Positions 44,392-57,002 of a stretch of DNA of 64,000 bases are shown one piece after another. This DNA is from Mauremys mutica (Eukaryota > Chordata > Testudines > Geoemydidae). Both the position numbers and the translations under genes were made by a program. Under the pieces are notes generated by a model, which was given only the letters and a program-made list of their open reading frames with translations, did not search any database and was not told the origin of the DNA. Positions within the stretch are counted from its first letter, which is position 1; each line of letters opens with the position of its first letter. Location of the stretch: contig NC_059073.1 of NCBI RefSeq assembly GCF_020497125.1, positions 140,377,012 through 140,441,011 of the forward strand, given 5' to 3'.

Positions 44392-45550
44392 ATTCACAAA
44401 TTAAACTACCCCAACAGCAGATCACAAGTAGTGCTGGGTAAATAAGTGATTTTGCTGGTTCACTGGCTATTCTGGAAAACTGGGGAATGAGAGCAAGAAT
44501 AATTTAGGTTTGAATGTTTTGAAATTTTTGGCTTAAACAATGTTTGGGGTTGAAATTAAATCTTTGAATGTTTTTAGGGTTTGTTTCTTTACCCAAACAA
44601 TTTGGCACAATCAATACAAATTCACAAAATGTTTCAGAATGACCAAATCTGCCTTTTTTGCTGGGGGAAAAAAAAGGGTTGGCTGAAAAAGCTCTGCTCT
44701 AATCACAAGGTTGCACTCTCTGGGCCGGATTTTCAAGTGCTCAGCACCCACAGCTGGGATCAGATTTTTAAAAAATGCTCAGCACCTGACGTGCTAAGGT
44801 CTGGCCTTAAGAAACTTTCCCATCCCTCCACAGCAGAAAAAAATCCATGCTAACACCAAACCCTCTATATATGACATCTTCGGACCAAAAACAAAGCCAT
44901 GACTTTATCTGTTATGACATTGACTCTATTAGCATGAATAGGGTGTAAAATAACTTTGCTGAGTTGCTTCTCTTAATTAATGTGACCTTTCAATGGTGCT
45001 GTTCAGTTACATTTCCACTTGGCCAACACTGGTCGCTTTTATGAATTTTTGATCAACGAAGGTCTTTAGGAGAGTTAAAGAAATCAAAAAACATCAAATA
45101 GAAATTTAAACACTGAAACAGGTGACTTTATTAAATATGCCCTTTGAAGCACAGAGACTGGAGAATTTATGCTTTGCCTTTTGCAGTAGCATGACATTAT
45201 GAATTGCTCCAGCCCCCTTAATAAAATCTATTTGTTGACTCATGCAAGAAAACAAGATAATTGTCTTCTCTCCACTATGATGCATTTTAAGCTGGAGTGT
45301 TAAAGCTGTTTGACCCAATATTCAAAATGGAACAAAAATATACATAACTCTGTGCTTCTAGGGAAAAGGGTATAATCCTTGTGCCTGGGTGGATGTGTGA
45401 GTGAAGGATTTGTTAGTAAAATTGGTATATCCATTAAAAATAATGTAGGATTACATATTTGTCTCTTTCCTCTCTTCTTAGTTCTCTTTCCCTTATTTTT
45501 TCCCCATTTCATTTTTATGATTATTTTTATTTGGTAAAATGGTAGCATGA
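44392..45550. other. Unassigned DNA
   Basis: 44720-44810 has a 'gccggattttcaagtgctcagcaccc' repeat motif. Nothing else is recognised. Confidence 0.45.
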
Positions 45551-45551
45551 T

Positions 45552-46015
45552 GAAAAAGAATGGTTCAGTAGTTAGGGCATTAGCTTATGCATTTTCAGAT
45601 CCGGGGTTGAATCTCTGCACTTCCACAGACTTGCTGTATGACCTTGGGCAGGGCCGGCTCCAGGCACCAGCGAAGGAAGCAGGTGGCTGGGGCGACCAAT
45701 AGAAAGGGGCAGCAGTCTGTCCGTTCTTGGGGCGGCACGTCCGGGTCTGCAGCGGCACTTCAGCGGCGGATCCTTCACTCCCTCTTCCTCTTTGGCGGCA
45801 CTTCAGCGGCCACTCAATAGGGTTTTCCTTTCCCCACCCCGCTTCTTTGCCGCTTGGGGTGGCAAAAAAGCTGGAGCTGGCCCTGACCTTGGGCTAATTA
45901 TTTAGCCTCTCTGTCTCAGTTCCTCATCTGTAAAATGGAGACAAATGCACTGCCCTACCTCACATGGCTGCCATGAGAATAAATACATTGAAAGACTGAG
46001 GTGCTCATATATTTA
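45552..46015 (+). mobile_element. MIR-type core SINE, split by a hAT MITE
   Basis: 45552-45648 has 'ggttcagtagttagggcattagc' (A-box) and 'ggggttgaatctc' (B-box), up to 'gaccttggg'. 45886-46015 resumes with 'accttgggctaatt', 'cctcatctgtaaaatggag'. The split is the hAT insertion at 45649-45885. Confidence 0.85.
45641..45893. mobile_element. hAT MITE (45649-45885) inside a MIR
   Basis: Ends CAGGGCCGGCTCCAGG and AGCTGGAGCTGGCCCTG with exact 8-bp duplications ACCTTGGG at 45641-45648 and 45886-45893. Same family as 13733 and 53474. Confidence 0.95.
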
Positions 46016-46684
46016 TGGTAATAGGAGCCACGTATTTAAGAGCCCCCATCAGGGCCCCAATGTAAACATACAGCACCTGCTACATAGTAAGAGACATCCC
46101 GTGCTCCAAAGAACTTGCAATCTAAATAAACAAGACAGAGGAGCAGTGAAAAGAGAAATAAAGACAGAGAGGTCAGTACTGTCCTGTGTATTTCATCCTT
46201 ATTGAGTGCCATAGATCTTTGCCATACAGAAGAACCAACTCTAAAGTACCTCCTAATTCAGAAAGTGTGGAGATCTAGGATTTTGGTCTATTTATTTTAG
46301 AGATTTCGTTATTTTTATTTAGCGGTATAGTCAGTGAGAAGAGAAAAAAATACAAAAAAAACCCCTACAATTTTCATCAAAAGTAAAAAATTGAAATATT
46401 TTGATTAGCTCTATTTAGCAGCTATTAAGTGATAGTGATAAATAATAACCATACTGAGGCTTCTCTTCCATAGGTACAAAAGAAGTTATGCACAGTGAAG
46501 CCCAGTCCTATAGCTAGGGAAACTCAGGCACATCCATTTCTGTGACTTAACTTTTCCAGAATAAACCTTTCATGCAATCTGCACATTCCACCTTTTAAGT
46601 ACTCCTGCAGGTGGAAAAGAGAGGGAGTTTTGTTGGCTGATTGTTCTTGCTATTACATTGAAAGGCACTCACTGATGATAAGGG
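46016..46684. other. Unassigned DNA
   Basis: No gene or element recognised. Confidence 0.5.
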
Positions 46685-46689
46685 ACATA

Positions 46690-46820
46690 AAAAGTACAGA
46701 ATTTAGATAACTCAGTTAAGTGACTTGAACAAGGTCATAGTGAGTCTATTTAAAAGGTGGGAATAGACTTCAGATCTTCTAATCAGTGCCTTGTCCATTG
46801 GACCATTCAGACATGTGTGG
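46690..46820 (-). mobile_element. MIR-type SINE remnant
   Basis: 'agttaagtgacttgaacaaggtcata' and 'cagtgccttgtccattggacca' are in minus-strand MIR order. Strongly decayed. Confidence 0.55.
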
Positions 46821-46984
46821 TGCAAATTGCATCTCGGAAAGGAAACACTTATCAATTGACCACTCTAAGTTCATATTTTAATATGACTGGATATTATTTA
46901 ATGGTCCAGAAAATAGGCAAATATTGCAGTTAAGAAGAATATCTTATTTAGATGAACTATGACAAAATCTAATTTAGTTTGTTT

Positions 46985-47205
46985 CGCTGCTGGCTTTATT
47001 GCTTTTCGCTGCTAGCTGGGAATGCAAAGCAGCACAAGACCCTGGTGATGAAGCGATTGTCTTCATGTTAGCCATTAAGAGTTGAGATACCCTGTTCAGT
47101 ACTGATGAGATGGCTGGTATTTTGGCTGACACATACGAGGGATTAAACCTGGGACTTCCAGAGCTAAGCGCATGAGCTGCTAAACCACAGCTCTCCAACA
47201 ATGGC
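46985..47205 (-). mobile_element. tRNA-derived SINE
   Basis: The minus strand starts 'agagctgtggtttagcagctc' (A-box) and 'cccaggtttaatccctc' (B-box), followed by a non-tRNA body. The family name is unknown to me. Confidence 0.6.
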
Positions 47206-47239
47206 TGTGACTCACATCCTCAGTGGAGGGGGACCTGCA

Positions 47240-47261
47240 AAACACACACACACACACACAC
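47240..47261. repeat. (AC)n microsatellite
   Basis: Ten AC units in a row. Confidence 0.95.
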
Positions 47262-49900
47262 TGGTTACACTATTATTAGTTAAGCATGAACAATGGACTC
47301 AGTGCTGTATGTTACACAGAAAATGACATAGGCTGGGATTTACAAAGGTGCCTAAAAGGATGTGGGTGACCTACTCCTATTGAATTGCAATGGAATTGAT
47401 GTGCCCATCTCCTTTAGGCTGCTTTGAAAATCCCTGTCATCTCTCTTACCCATTGTAGTCAAAAGGAGCCTTCCTGTCGATTCCATTGGCCTTAGCATCA
47501 CACCTTAACATGATGCAAAAATACATGATATTTGATCCATTAATTGGCCATCCTACCATACACCAATGAACCTTCTTCACACATCCAGGGCTCAGAGTCC
47601 TATGGGGTACCCACAAAATCCTGGATCTCCACAATTCCCCATTGTTACCAGTAATGCTCAGAAATGGAGGGCATTCAGCACCTGGAGGAGTACTCAAAGT
47701 GGTGAGAGATGGGTGTGTGGTAAAGTGGTCTGTATTGTTGGATGGGAAGGCAGGAACTCCTCCTAGATTCTAATTGCAGATCTGTTGCCCGTTTCCTTAG
47801 GGGTTCTTAGAACAGTCACTTTCAGAAGAGCTCAGATTTTTAATTGCCGAGGACCTACAAATGGGACCGGAGCTCAGCACCCAGCAGCTCTCATTGTGAC
47901 CCTCAACGGCTCAACTTGCAAATGAACTCAGCACCCAACACGACACATAAGCGCTTTTGGAAGTCTCGCCCCAGCTAGTCGCTGAGCTCTTCGGAAAAAT
48001 TCTGGCCACAGAGTCTGATTTTCAGAGATCTAGAGCACAAATTATTCTAGGAAGCCAAGGAATGCTGTAGGGGTCAGCATCACAGAAAATCAAGCCCTTG
48101 ACCTTTCTGCCTTGGCTGTAAATTGGGGATGTAACAGTGACTGGCTATAGGCTCTGCCTTAGAAGTTCAAGAGCCTTTACCAGGGCTTCGCCTTGCATTA
48201 AGCACTTCCTCCAGGCCAGGGCACAACCAAATTTTTCTTAAGGAGGGGACCCAGAGCTCTTCCTCCACTGCCATATACCCAGACCTAAGGTCTCTCTCCC
48301 TGTTGCTCCCCCATGCCCAGTCCCGTGCAGTCTCATGCCAGCTCTGCACTCAGATCTTCACTCTCCCCCTGCACCCAATCCACACACAGTCCCCTCCGGC
48401 TGCCCCACATACAGCCCAGAACTCATCCTACTCCATAGTCTTACCCAGAGAGGTGGTCAGGATGAAGAGCACCATCCCTGCCTGGGGCAGGCAGTTTTGG
48501 GAGCCCCAGGCCTCCTCCTCCTCCTGCATCTCAGCTTCTCCAGGTAGTGCCAAAAGCCTGGATCCAGCCCTCCCACCCCTTGGGGATGCTGAGTTACTGG
48601 TGCACCATGCTCCACTTCTCTTCAGGGGTTGGTCGTGCCTGGTGCCCCTGGACACCAGAAATGTTACAAAAACGGAGGGAAGCAAGCCGGTGCATGGGGT
48701 CGCAGCACCACTCAGATTTGGTCTACCAGCCCCATCATGCCAGCAAGAAGGGGCCTCCACCATTATGCTACCTGACTCCGGTCAAGGGCCAAAGGGGTCC
48801 CCATTTATTGCACCTCTTCTCCAAGCTCTCAACTGATGCGCATCCCACACTAGCCTCCAGCTCCTTGCAGATCTCTCTCAAACTCTCTCTTTCTCAACAT
48901 CAGGCAGCCCTTATATTCCTTCTCTGATCACCTTTTGCAGACCTGAATATAGAGCTCAAAAATTCTTCTCTTTCACACACAGAAGTTAGTATCTTTGATT
49001 TGACTATCTCACCCACATTGACGGTCTCGTATCCTTGGACCAACACAGCTCCACCAACCCAATAACCAACCTGTTTTTTCCAAATAGGCTTAATTTCCAC
49101 TTACATGCTCCCATTCATGACCCTTGCTGTCATTTCCCTTCATGTGAGGAGGGAGTCTAACCCTGGCACAGGTGAGGTTCAGCCCCATCCCTCTTAAAGG
49201 GCCAATGAACCCAGTGACGAGGAATAATACTTCCCAGTGCATTAGCCAGGATTAATTAATGTTAAGAAAAGTTCCTAGAAAATCTGACTTCTAAATACAC
49301 TTATCCAGTGAGAGAATGGATTCCACCATCACAGTCATCTCTTCCCCCCCTCCCTTTTTCTCCATAAAATTGTGTGTGTGTATATTTTAAAATGGAACAC
49401 CATTAAAATCAATCATCATCAAACTACTAGGAACAATTCTGAAAAGTATGTTCCAGGCGGATATTTACAAATTCATCACATTTGACAAGAAAACGACAGA
49501 TTCTGAAATATTCACGGCAAAGTGTGCAAAAAAAAAAAAAAAAAGAGATTCCAGTTGCTGTGGTTACCCTAATGATCCTGTGCTCACTGTAATGATCTCT
49601 GGAACTTTCACAGCCACACAAATGCTGCATTTGGGCCACATTTCTGTTTTGCTTCCTTTCTTTTAAATGAAGGGGAGAGAATAAAAGAAACAACTTTCTT
49701 GCAGATATAGTAATTATCACTGTTGTTCCGTTCCCTCCTCATTCAACAGACAAATTAAAATAGTGATTTTTAACACACAGCTTTGAACACCTCCAGTTCA
49801 GGGCAAAGTGGGAATGTGTGGTAGGGAAGGGAGTGAGTCCTATAGGGAAGGCTGAGATAGGGAAACCATAAATAAAGCTCAAAGGGATAAATTTGCTTAG
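47262..49900. other. Unassigned DNA, slightly GC-richer at 48.2-48.9 kb
   Basis: The frame 48303-48836 (177 codons, plus) is the longest here. It has no domain, no signal peptide and no splice context that I can defend. It is Pro/Ser-rich and probably chance in moderately GC-rich DNA or an unknown repeat. A poly(A) run lies at 49528-49544. Confidence 0.4.
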
Positions 49901-49904
49901 TTGG

Positions 49905-50445
49905 TACATATGAATTGCCATACTGTCTCAGACTGATGGTCCATCTACTTCTGCATCTTGTTTCCAACAGTGACCAGCACTAGCTGTTTCAGAGAAAGGA
50001 GGAAGAAATCCTGCATCTGGCAGATGTGCAATAATCTGCCCCGTGAATGTCTCATCCTAACCCCTATGACTAAAGATAGGGTTAAGCATGAAGCATGAGG
50101 ATTTATATCCCTTTCCAATTTTTTTTCATTAATCTATTATAACTTTTGTTATCCATGCAAATTTCCAGCTGTTCTTTGAATCTAATGGTAATTTTGGTCT
50201 AATTGAGATACTGTGGCAATGAGTTCCACAGCCTAATCATGGGCTGTATGAAAAAAAATGTTTTCTTCTATCAGTTTTGAATTTGCCATCATTCAGGTTC
50301 ATCTAATGTTCTGCTCTTCACATACTATGACATTGGGAGAACAGAAGACCCCAATCCTACCTTCTCCAGACCATTCATTATTTTTACTTACATTTCCTGT
50401 ACTTAATCTCCTTTCCAAAATAAACAATCCCAGTTTTTTTACTCT
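49905..50445 (-). mobile_element. CR1/L3-type LINE fragment
   Basis: Starts 'acatatgaattgccatactgtctcagactgatgg' (the inverse of the 3' end at 11.8 and 29.0 kb), then 'gagttccacagcctaatcatgggctgt', and ends near 'tccaaaataaacaatcccag'. Decayed. Confidence 0.75.
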
Positions 50446-51544
50446 CTCCCTCCAAAGGTATGTCTACACAGCAAAAGCTGTCCACGGGCTAGCCTGAATT
50501 TAGCTAGCATGGGTAACACAGAAGTGAAGACCACATAGTGCTGACTTGAGCATGGGTTGTAAAAGCCCAGCACAGACCCTAGATCTGTCCCCAGCTCAAT
50601 AGTGCACACTGCACTGTCTTCACTGCTTTGATACACCCACACTGGCTGGATTCAAGCTGGCACAGGTAGGCCGGATCATGCCCAGATTTTGTTGGGTAGA
50701 CCTACCCTTATGCTACGTCTACACCAAGGCAGGGGTGTGATTCCCTTGCTTGTGTACACATATTCATGCCAGCTGTCACTGAGCTAGCCCAAGTATAAAT
50801 AGCAGTGTAGCCATAGCAACACTGGTAGTGGCAGTGAAGGCACAGCCAAGAGTACATACCCACTGGTTTCAGGTAGATATGCACTCGGTACATCTCAAAT
50901 GTGCCTCCACTTCTGCTACCCATGCTACTGCAGCTACCCTGCTATTTGTACTCCTGGTAGCTTGAGGAGAGCTAGTGCAAGCATGTGTATATGAGCAGGG
51001 GAATGACACACACAGACAAAGCATTAGGGAGCAGGGATCCAGTGCTGCTGAATGCCGGTAAAGCAACAGAAAAATAAGCAGCTGATATGAAATTAATAGG
51101 CATTTGCAACAGAAGAACAGAGGGATTTTGCTGTGCTAATAGTCCAGTGCTGATATGAGAAATTGATATCATCTCATAATTCAAAATGTCAGGCCTTCTG
51201 CAGCAAGTGCTTCAAAAGTCTATGAGCAGCGCCACTTTGGAATGCCCATTCAGACAGCAGCATAGGCTATCTACAAATAGTTTGTAAAGCCAGTGGCAAA
51301 CAATCTCAATATCTCAACCCAAAATAGCAGCTCAGGGACTGGTGGGCTCAGAGGCATATCACCCACAGCTCCTCTGTTCAGTATGCATACTGCCTTCCAC
51401 CTCAGTGCTTTGCAAATGGTAGTGAATTTGAGCCTTGCAACACCTGTGTCAGGATGGGAAGAATTATCAACCCTGAAACTGAGGTTTTCAGGACTCCAGT
51501 GACTACTCTTACACAGGTGACAAATTACTCATGACACAATTATG
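50446..51544. other. Unassigned DNA with two degenerate Harbinger-like stretches
   Basis: 50457-50709 opens GGTATGTCTACACA and closes TGGGTAGACCTACCC. A second start, GCTACGTCTACACC, is at 50711 and runs to about 51000. TSDs are not clear. Confidence 0.45.
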
Positions 51545-51710
51545 GGAAGGAGCATGCTCTAGTGGACTGGGAGTCCAGAGACTTAAATTCTATTCCTAAC
51601 TCTGTCACACTTTCTTCTCTTCTCCGAGCCTCTATTTCCCCTTCCGCCATTTACCTGTCTAGTCTATTTATATTGAAATCTCTAGGAAGAGACTATCTCT
51701 CTCTATGACC
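51545..51710 (+). mobile_element. MIR-type SINE
   Basis: 'agcatgctctagtggactgggagtcc', 'attctattcctaactctgtc', 'cgagcctctatttccccttcc' follow MIR order. Confidence 0.7.
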
Positions 51711-51910
51711 TTCCCTACACACAAACGTTGCATTGCTACACCGATATGGTTAAATAAGTACAAGTCCCTTACTGTGGATGTCGTTATATGGTATACATGT
51801 GCTTATATCAGTAGATCTTAGACCCATGCAGGAAGGGAAATAAGCTACACCAGTATAAGGTACCTTTACACCAGTGTAACTTTGAGGATATAAAGCTAGT
51901 ATCCAGTATA

Positions 51911-52135
51911 GTAGGGAGGCAGCATTACCTAGTGGATTGATCAATGGGCTGGGACTCAAGAAACTAGGAATCTATTCCTGGTTAAGCCAATAGCCTACTA
52001 GGTGACCTGGGGCAAGACACTTCAGCTCTGTGTGCCTCAGTTTCCCCATCTATAAAATGGGGATAACAATACTGTCCACCTTTGGAAATCTACTGATGAA
52101 AAGCATTGTATAAGAGCTAGGTATGATCAGAAAAC
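51911..52135 (+). mobile_element. MIR-type core SINE, well preserved
   Basis: 'cattacctagtggattgatcaatgggctggg', 'ggaatctattcctgg', 'tgacctggggcaagacacttc', 'tgtgcctcagtttccccatctataaaatgggg' in order, with A- and B-box positions recognisable. Confidence 0.88.
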
Positions 52136-53465
52136 AAAATTAGGCCCCTGACTGAGAGTTTAAACAGTACAAAATCTTTGGGTTGTCTATATGAACAATC
52201 AAGTTTGGGCATGAAGCTACCCTGCACTACCCTTCCACGGGCTAACTGTCCATGTGGACCCTGCTGACTAGTGTTAACAGTTAGTTATTGTGCTCTGATC
52301 TAGTCCTCTTTGAAACAACTTTGTGCATTAGAGTTTGTGCATTAAGCAAGTCTTAACATGCATCAGCAAGGTGCACATGGAACGTTACTCCGCAGCAGAC
52401 TAGTTCAGGATAGATTCACACCCGATATAATAGTTCGTGCAGACAAGACCCGTGTGTAGGTCAGGCTTAAGAGTTCAGCATACAACACAATGAGATTTTG
52501 GTCTCAACTGGGGCTTCTGTAATACAAGCAACAGTAAGAGCACAGTACAAAATGTTGAAGTGAACAGTTTACAAAGAACATATAAGTTACTGTTATTAAC
52601 TATTGGGCAAAAACATCAAATAACTCCATAGAAATCAGGATCAGTTTGTGAACAAATTCATTAACTATGGGGGAAAAAAGAGCTAAATTTGCCGGATAAT
52701 TTATTCGCAACGAATAATTCCACCAGCTGTAATAATAATACATAATTACATACCATACAGAGCGTTGTGGGTACTAATTAGTTAATGTTTGTACAGCATG
52801 TAAAATGTAACGTGCTTAAGTATTATTATTAACTGAAGAGTGCATTCAGTTTTACATTTTTTTAAACATAACTCAGAGCAATATCACCTACACTTTCTCT
52901 AAGAGGCATGATCAGCTGATCCTATGTCATGAAATAAGACATGCACCGTAAATTAGGTACTAGGAAATAGCATTAACAGCTCCCTTGCTTTTGAGCAGAT
53001 CAGGAATGAGATGATTTATTGTCACTCTAAAGGAAATCCCTCTTTGATACAGAGCTGTAGCCTTTATCTGATACCCACCAGATTTTACCAGCTCAAGCTA
53101 ATCAGGCGGGGATCAGATGGGGGCTGATTTCACCAAGTGCTGAGCATCAGCAGTTTCCTTTGACTTCAGACTGGATTTGCAGATGCTCTGTACTTCCCAC
53201 AATCACCCTCCTCTGAATCTTTGTGGCTCAACCCCTTATGCCTCAGATTCAAGACACAGGGATTCTTCTACCACCCAAAAAAAGCAACTGGCACCCTACA
53301 ATTATTCTCATCTGACTGCTATCATTTTGAAGTGTTTGTGCAAAATAGCAACTGCATTGAGAGCAAATTGGATTCCTGCATTACAGTTGCAGTGATATTA
53401 CTACCAACAGATTAAACCTGCAAATGGGAGCAGAGCAAAAAAACACAAGGAGGACACAAAACCTC
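52136..53465. other. Unassigned AT-rich DNA
   Basis: 52180-52450 carries 'ttaacatgcatcagcaaggtgcacatgg'-like MITE-like text without clear ends. The rest is unassigned. Confidence 0.4.
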
Positions 53466-53744
53466 CCTGTCACTAGGGGCGGCTCCAGGCACCAGCACGC
53501 CAAGAGCGTGCCTGGGGCAGTAAGCCGCGGGGGGCTCTCTGCCAGTCGCCGCGAGGGCGGCAGGCAGGTTGCCTTTGGCGGTATGCCTGCGGAGGGTCTG
53601 CTGGTCCCGCGGCTTCGGCGGACCTCCCGCAGGCAAGCCGCCGAATCCGCAGGGCCCAGGGACCTCCCGCAGGCAAGCCGCCGAAGGCAGCCTGCCTGCA
53701 GTGCTTGGGGCGGCAAAATACATAGAGCCGCCCCTGCCTGTCAC
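53466..53744. mobile_element. hAT MITE (53474-53736)
   Basis: Ends TAGGGGCGGCTCCAGGC and ATAGAGCCGCCCCTG with exact 8-bp duplications CCTGTCAC at 53466-53473 and 53737-53744. The core is CpG-rich inverted 'gacctcccgcaggcaagccgcc' blocks. Open frames on both strands here are artefacts. Confidence 0.95.
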
Positions 53745-53764
53745 AACACAAAAGGGAGTATTAA

Positions 53765-53995
53765 AGGTTTTCAAGACACTCAAAACGCCTATCATGCTGA
53801 CCAGTTTTGTCTCATTGTGCTCCCCTGTCAGTTTATCTGGATCCACCTGCTGTCTCTTGTCTTCTACTTAGGTTGTAAGATCTGTGGGACAGGGTCCGTC
53901 TCTTTCTTCTGGCGTTGGCCAGCACCTAGCACAATAGAGCCTGGTCTATCACTGGAGCTTGTAGACACTACCACAGTACAAATAACAACTGACAG
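53765..53995 (+). mobile_element. SINE/L2-type 3' end
   Basis: 'ttgtgctcccctgtcag', 'aggttgtaagatctgtgggacagggtc' and 'agcacctagcacaatagagcc' match the block at 60.0-60.2 kb and the tail of the MIR at 38.1 kb. Confidence 0.6.
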
Positions 53996-54569
53996 TATGA
54001 ATGAGAAACTAAAGCTGCCTCTGGGGTTTTCACATTGTGCTGATTGATTGATCCTGTCTCAGTCTCCTTCAATTCCTCAATTTCCCACTTTATTGCCTTG
54101 CCAGTCTATTTTGGTCCTGTAATAACTCAAGAATGAACTTGAGATAATTAACATGACTGCTCACATTAACGTAGAAACTCCTCAGGAGTTTGTTCCAGGA
54201 CACAAAGACTTGAACCCACTGAGTTCCAGCGTCATCCAACAATGTATTAAAATCCTAGGGTGAAATCCTGGGTCCACTGAAGTCAATGGGAGTTTTGCCA
54301 TAGGCTTCAACAGAGCAAATAGGATTTCACCCCTTGAGTAGACAAGGTGTGGCTTATCTTGGCCAACTATGTGATAAAACTTCAACATGCTTTGTCTATA
54401 TTAGGATGTTAAAAACACATCTTTCCCCTACTGTAGATGGGTCCGTACTGTTGAATACTAAAGGGATGGATATCAACTTTTGATTATCTAGCAGATTATA
54501 ATCAGTGCACACTTCTTACCAGAACACTATTGAAGAAAATCAGGACATATTAGAGGAGGAGGACGATCC
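53996..54569. other. Unassigned DNA with a small inverted-repeat element
   Basis: 54257-54333 opens AGGGTGAAATCCTGG and closes TAGGATTTCACCCCT, with 'cactgaagtcaatgggag' between them, a short MITE-like palindrome. Confidence 0.5.
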
Positions 54570-55025
54570 AGTGCTTAGGACGCTAAACTAGAATTTCTGA
54601 GACCTGTTTCAAGTCATATTCCACCACAGACTTCCTGTGACTTTCTCTTAGGGGTACGTCTATACTACCCGCCAGATCGGTGGGTGGCATTCGATGTATC
54701 GGGAATTGATTTATCGCATCTCGTCTGGACGCGATAAATCGATCCGCTAATCGACGCCCGTACTCCACCTCAGCAGGAGGAGTAAGCGGCATCGACGGGG
54801 GAGCCGCGCCAGTCGACTTGCTGCCGTGAGGATGGCCAGGTAAGTCGAACGAAGATTCTTTGACTTCAGGTACGCGAATAACATAGCTGAAGTTGCGTAT
54901 CTTAGTTCGAACCCCCCAGCTAGTGTAGCCCAGGCCTTAGGCAAGTCACTTAGCCTCTCTGTGCCTTAGTCCTATTAGAGATGTTTTGCAAGGATAAATA
55001 CATCACAATACTATGGTAAGTAGGG
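54570..55025 (+). mobile_element. MIR-type SINE, split by a Harbinger MITE
   Basis: Left part to 54647 '...ccaccacagacttcctgtgactt'. The right part from 54940 'gcaagtcacttagcctctctgtgcc' resumes the MIR text. Confidence 0.75.
54648..54939. mobile_element. PIF/Harbinger-type MITE (54651-54936)
   Basis: Ends GGGGTACGTCTATACT and TAGTGTAGCCCAGGCC, with TTA on both sides (54648-54650, 54937-54939). CpG-rich body with ATCGAT-type palindromes like 43.1 kb. Confidence 0.92.
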
Positions 55026-57000
55026 GCAGATAAGTACCTGAGATAGGTAAGATATTACTTTTATTAGGAAATGCAAAGCCACAACCCCAGGTATATCTAA
55101 GTTTCAGTTTGCTTCTGCCTCCTCTCATGCTTTATTAATCTTCTAGCATCCTTGAGAAGGAACAAGCATTCTACCCCCTGCTAAATTTAGTGCTCAACCA
55201 TCACAAAATAAAAAGCAGCAGCAGCTATTTAATATAAAAAGCTGTAATATCTGCTTCTGGGATTCCAAATGACATTAGAAAGTGCAGCATTATCATAGGA
55301 AAAGGCATTTATTTAATAAAATGCCCACTGCATTTAAGACAAAAGTTACTTACTGGAAAATATCACAGATTGATATACTCCAGCTAATGATGCTAGATAG
55401 TCCAGGGCTTTCTTTCTTCAATTATGCAGAGGGAAGCAATATTAGTAGAAGTAATTCCATTTTCATGTCACTCTGTGTGTTCAAATATAGTTACCAAAGA
55501 CACATAAGTTTGGTCCAGCACATGGCTAACATGGAGTTTAAACTATATAGACAATGAGTAACGGCTATGGAGAGCTCACTAGAAGAACCAGCTGAGATAG
55601 AGCATTGTCAAGGACAAATTAAAAAAAAAAGAGAATTGTGCTTGAGTCTGTCTGCAGCTCTGCATTCATTTTTCCTCCAGATTTCTCATTAATATGTTAT
55701 AGCCATTGATGTAGCTTCTATTTAATAACATCACAGCCCTTTAATACAGTGGCATAGCACCTTGATTGAGTTAATTATATTGATGAGCATAATGCAGCAT
55801 TTTACAAATTCAACCTCCATCACATTCTCACCAGGATATCATCATAAAGCAATATCCTCCATCTCAATAGGCCCCCATTATTGATCTTAGTTTCTTGGCT
55901 TGCAACCATCCTCATCCCCATCCCTCCTATGTGATATTTGCTGTGCTTAGATGGCTCCTTCTAATTCACCAGCAGGTAGGGGCCCCAGGTGACTCCAGTT
56001 GTGAGGAGGCTTTGTCAGAGGGGCTTGCCACTGCTACTCCCCTTCAGTTCCCAGAAAGGAAGGGGAGGGTAATGGCATGTTTCTTGTGCCTCAGCTGCAG
56101 GGAAGAAAGGGAAAATTATATACTGAGGCTGCTACACACAGACCAACTTGGTGGTTTCCCCTGGCTACACTTGTTTCCTCTTTACTGCATGATGCATTGC
56201 AGGTAGGATGACCCCTGTTCATTAGCTCCCTGTTGTAGCAGCAAGGGTGTATATGCTCCTGGTCCTGGCACAGCCTCATTGGTTTTGGGTCTGAGCTGTC
56301 TCACAAGTTGCTTCTTGAGAGTTGTTTCCTCAGGACTGCCACTCTGCCAATAGAACGCTCCCCAAACCAAGAACCAAATTTGGGGTAGGGGGTACAAAAC
56401 ACTACGGCACACCACCAGTCTTTCAGAGTTCCAGAATTGAAGCTTTCACTTAAAATAAAAAACCTCAAGCCCTTATGGTTGGGAAGAAACCATTCAAAAT
56501 ATGAATCAAGCACAGCTGATGCACTGAGATCTGTACATTAACCAAGAGGCTGGATCAATAGTTCTGTGAGCCGAGAAGCACCCCTGTTCATTCCCAATAT
56601 TAAGTTAGATGGCCAAAGATGGTAATTTAAATGTCAAAATTGTTCCTCTACTGAGAGTGATGCCTTATTTTGGCTCCACGAGTGGGTGGCACTTAGGAGA
56701 GTTCCATCACTTCCACCCACGCCCAGTCAAGAACGAACCAAGCCCAAGGAGCACAGCAGAACCCACGTGTGCAGCAGTCCCCCACTGTATGGAAACCAGA
56801 GGTGTATGTGATCTTAATTTGAAGTGCACAATATATTATGAGTAGTACCTTTTCTGGCATGTCAAGTGGGTAGGACTAATTACATTATCTTAAGTAGCCA
56901 GAGCTTAGAAGTATAACACTACCTTCCCTCCTCGCTTCCCCAGTTCAACCCCTGCATGGATTAGTTGCTTTCTTAATAAACTCCTACATTTGGATCTTAG
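55026..57000. other. Unassigned AT-rich DNA; 55200-55860 is a candidate conserved non-coding stretch
   Basis: 55200-55860 is free of element signatures and rich in AT-core motifs such as CTCATTAATATG and GAGTTAATTATATTGATGAG. No coding frame with a domain is present. 55895-57000 is ordinary unassigned DNA. Confidence 0.35.
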
Positions 57001-57002
57001 GT

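Noticed and set aside
48303..48836. A 177-codon plus-strand frame as a possible gene
   Set aside because: No domain, no homology I recognise, no splice or promoter context; Pro/Ser-rich composition is expected from the local base content.
53381..54047. Long frames on both strands around 53.5 kb
   Set aside because: They lie across a CpG-rich palindromic hAT MITE; frames on both strands are expected from the inverted repeats.
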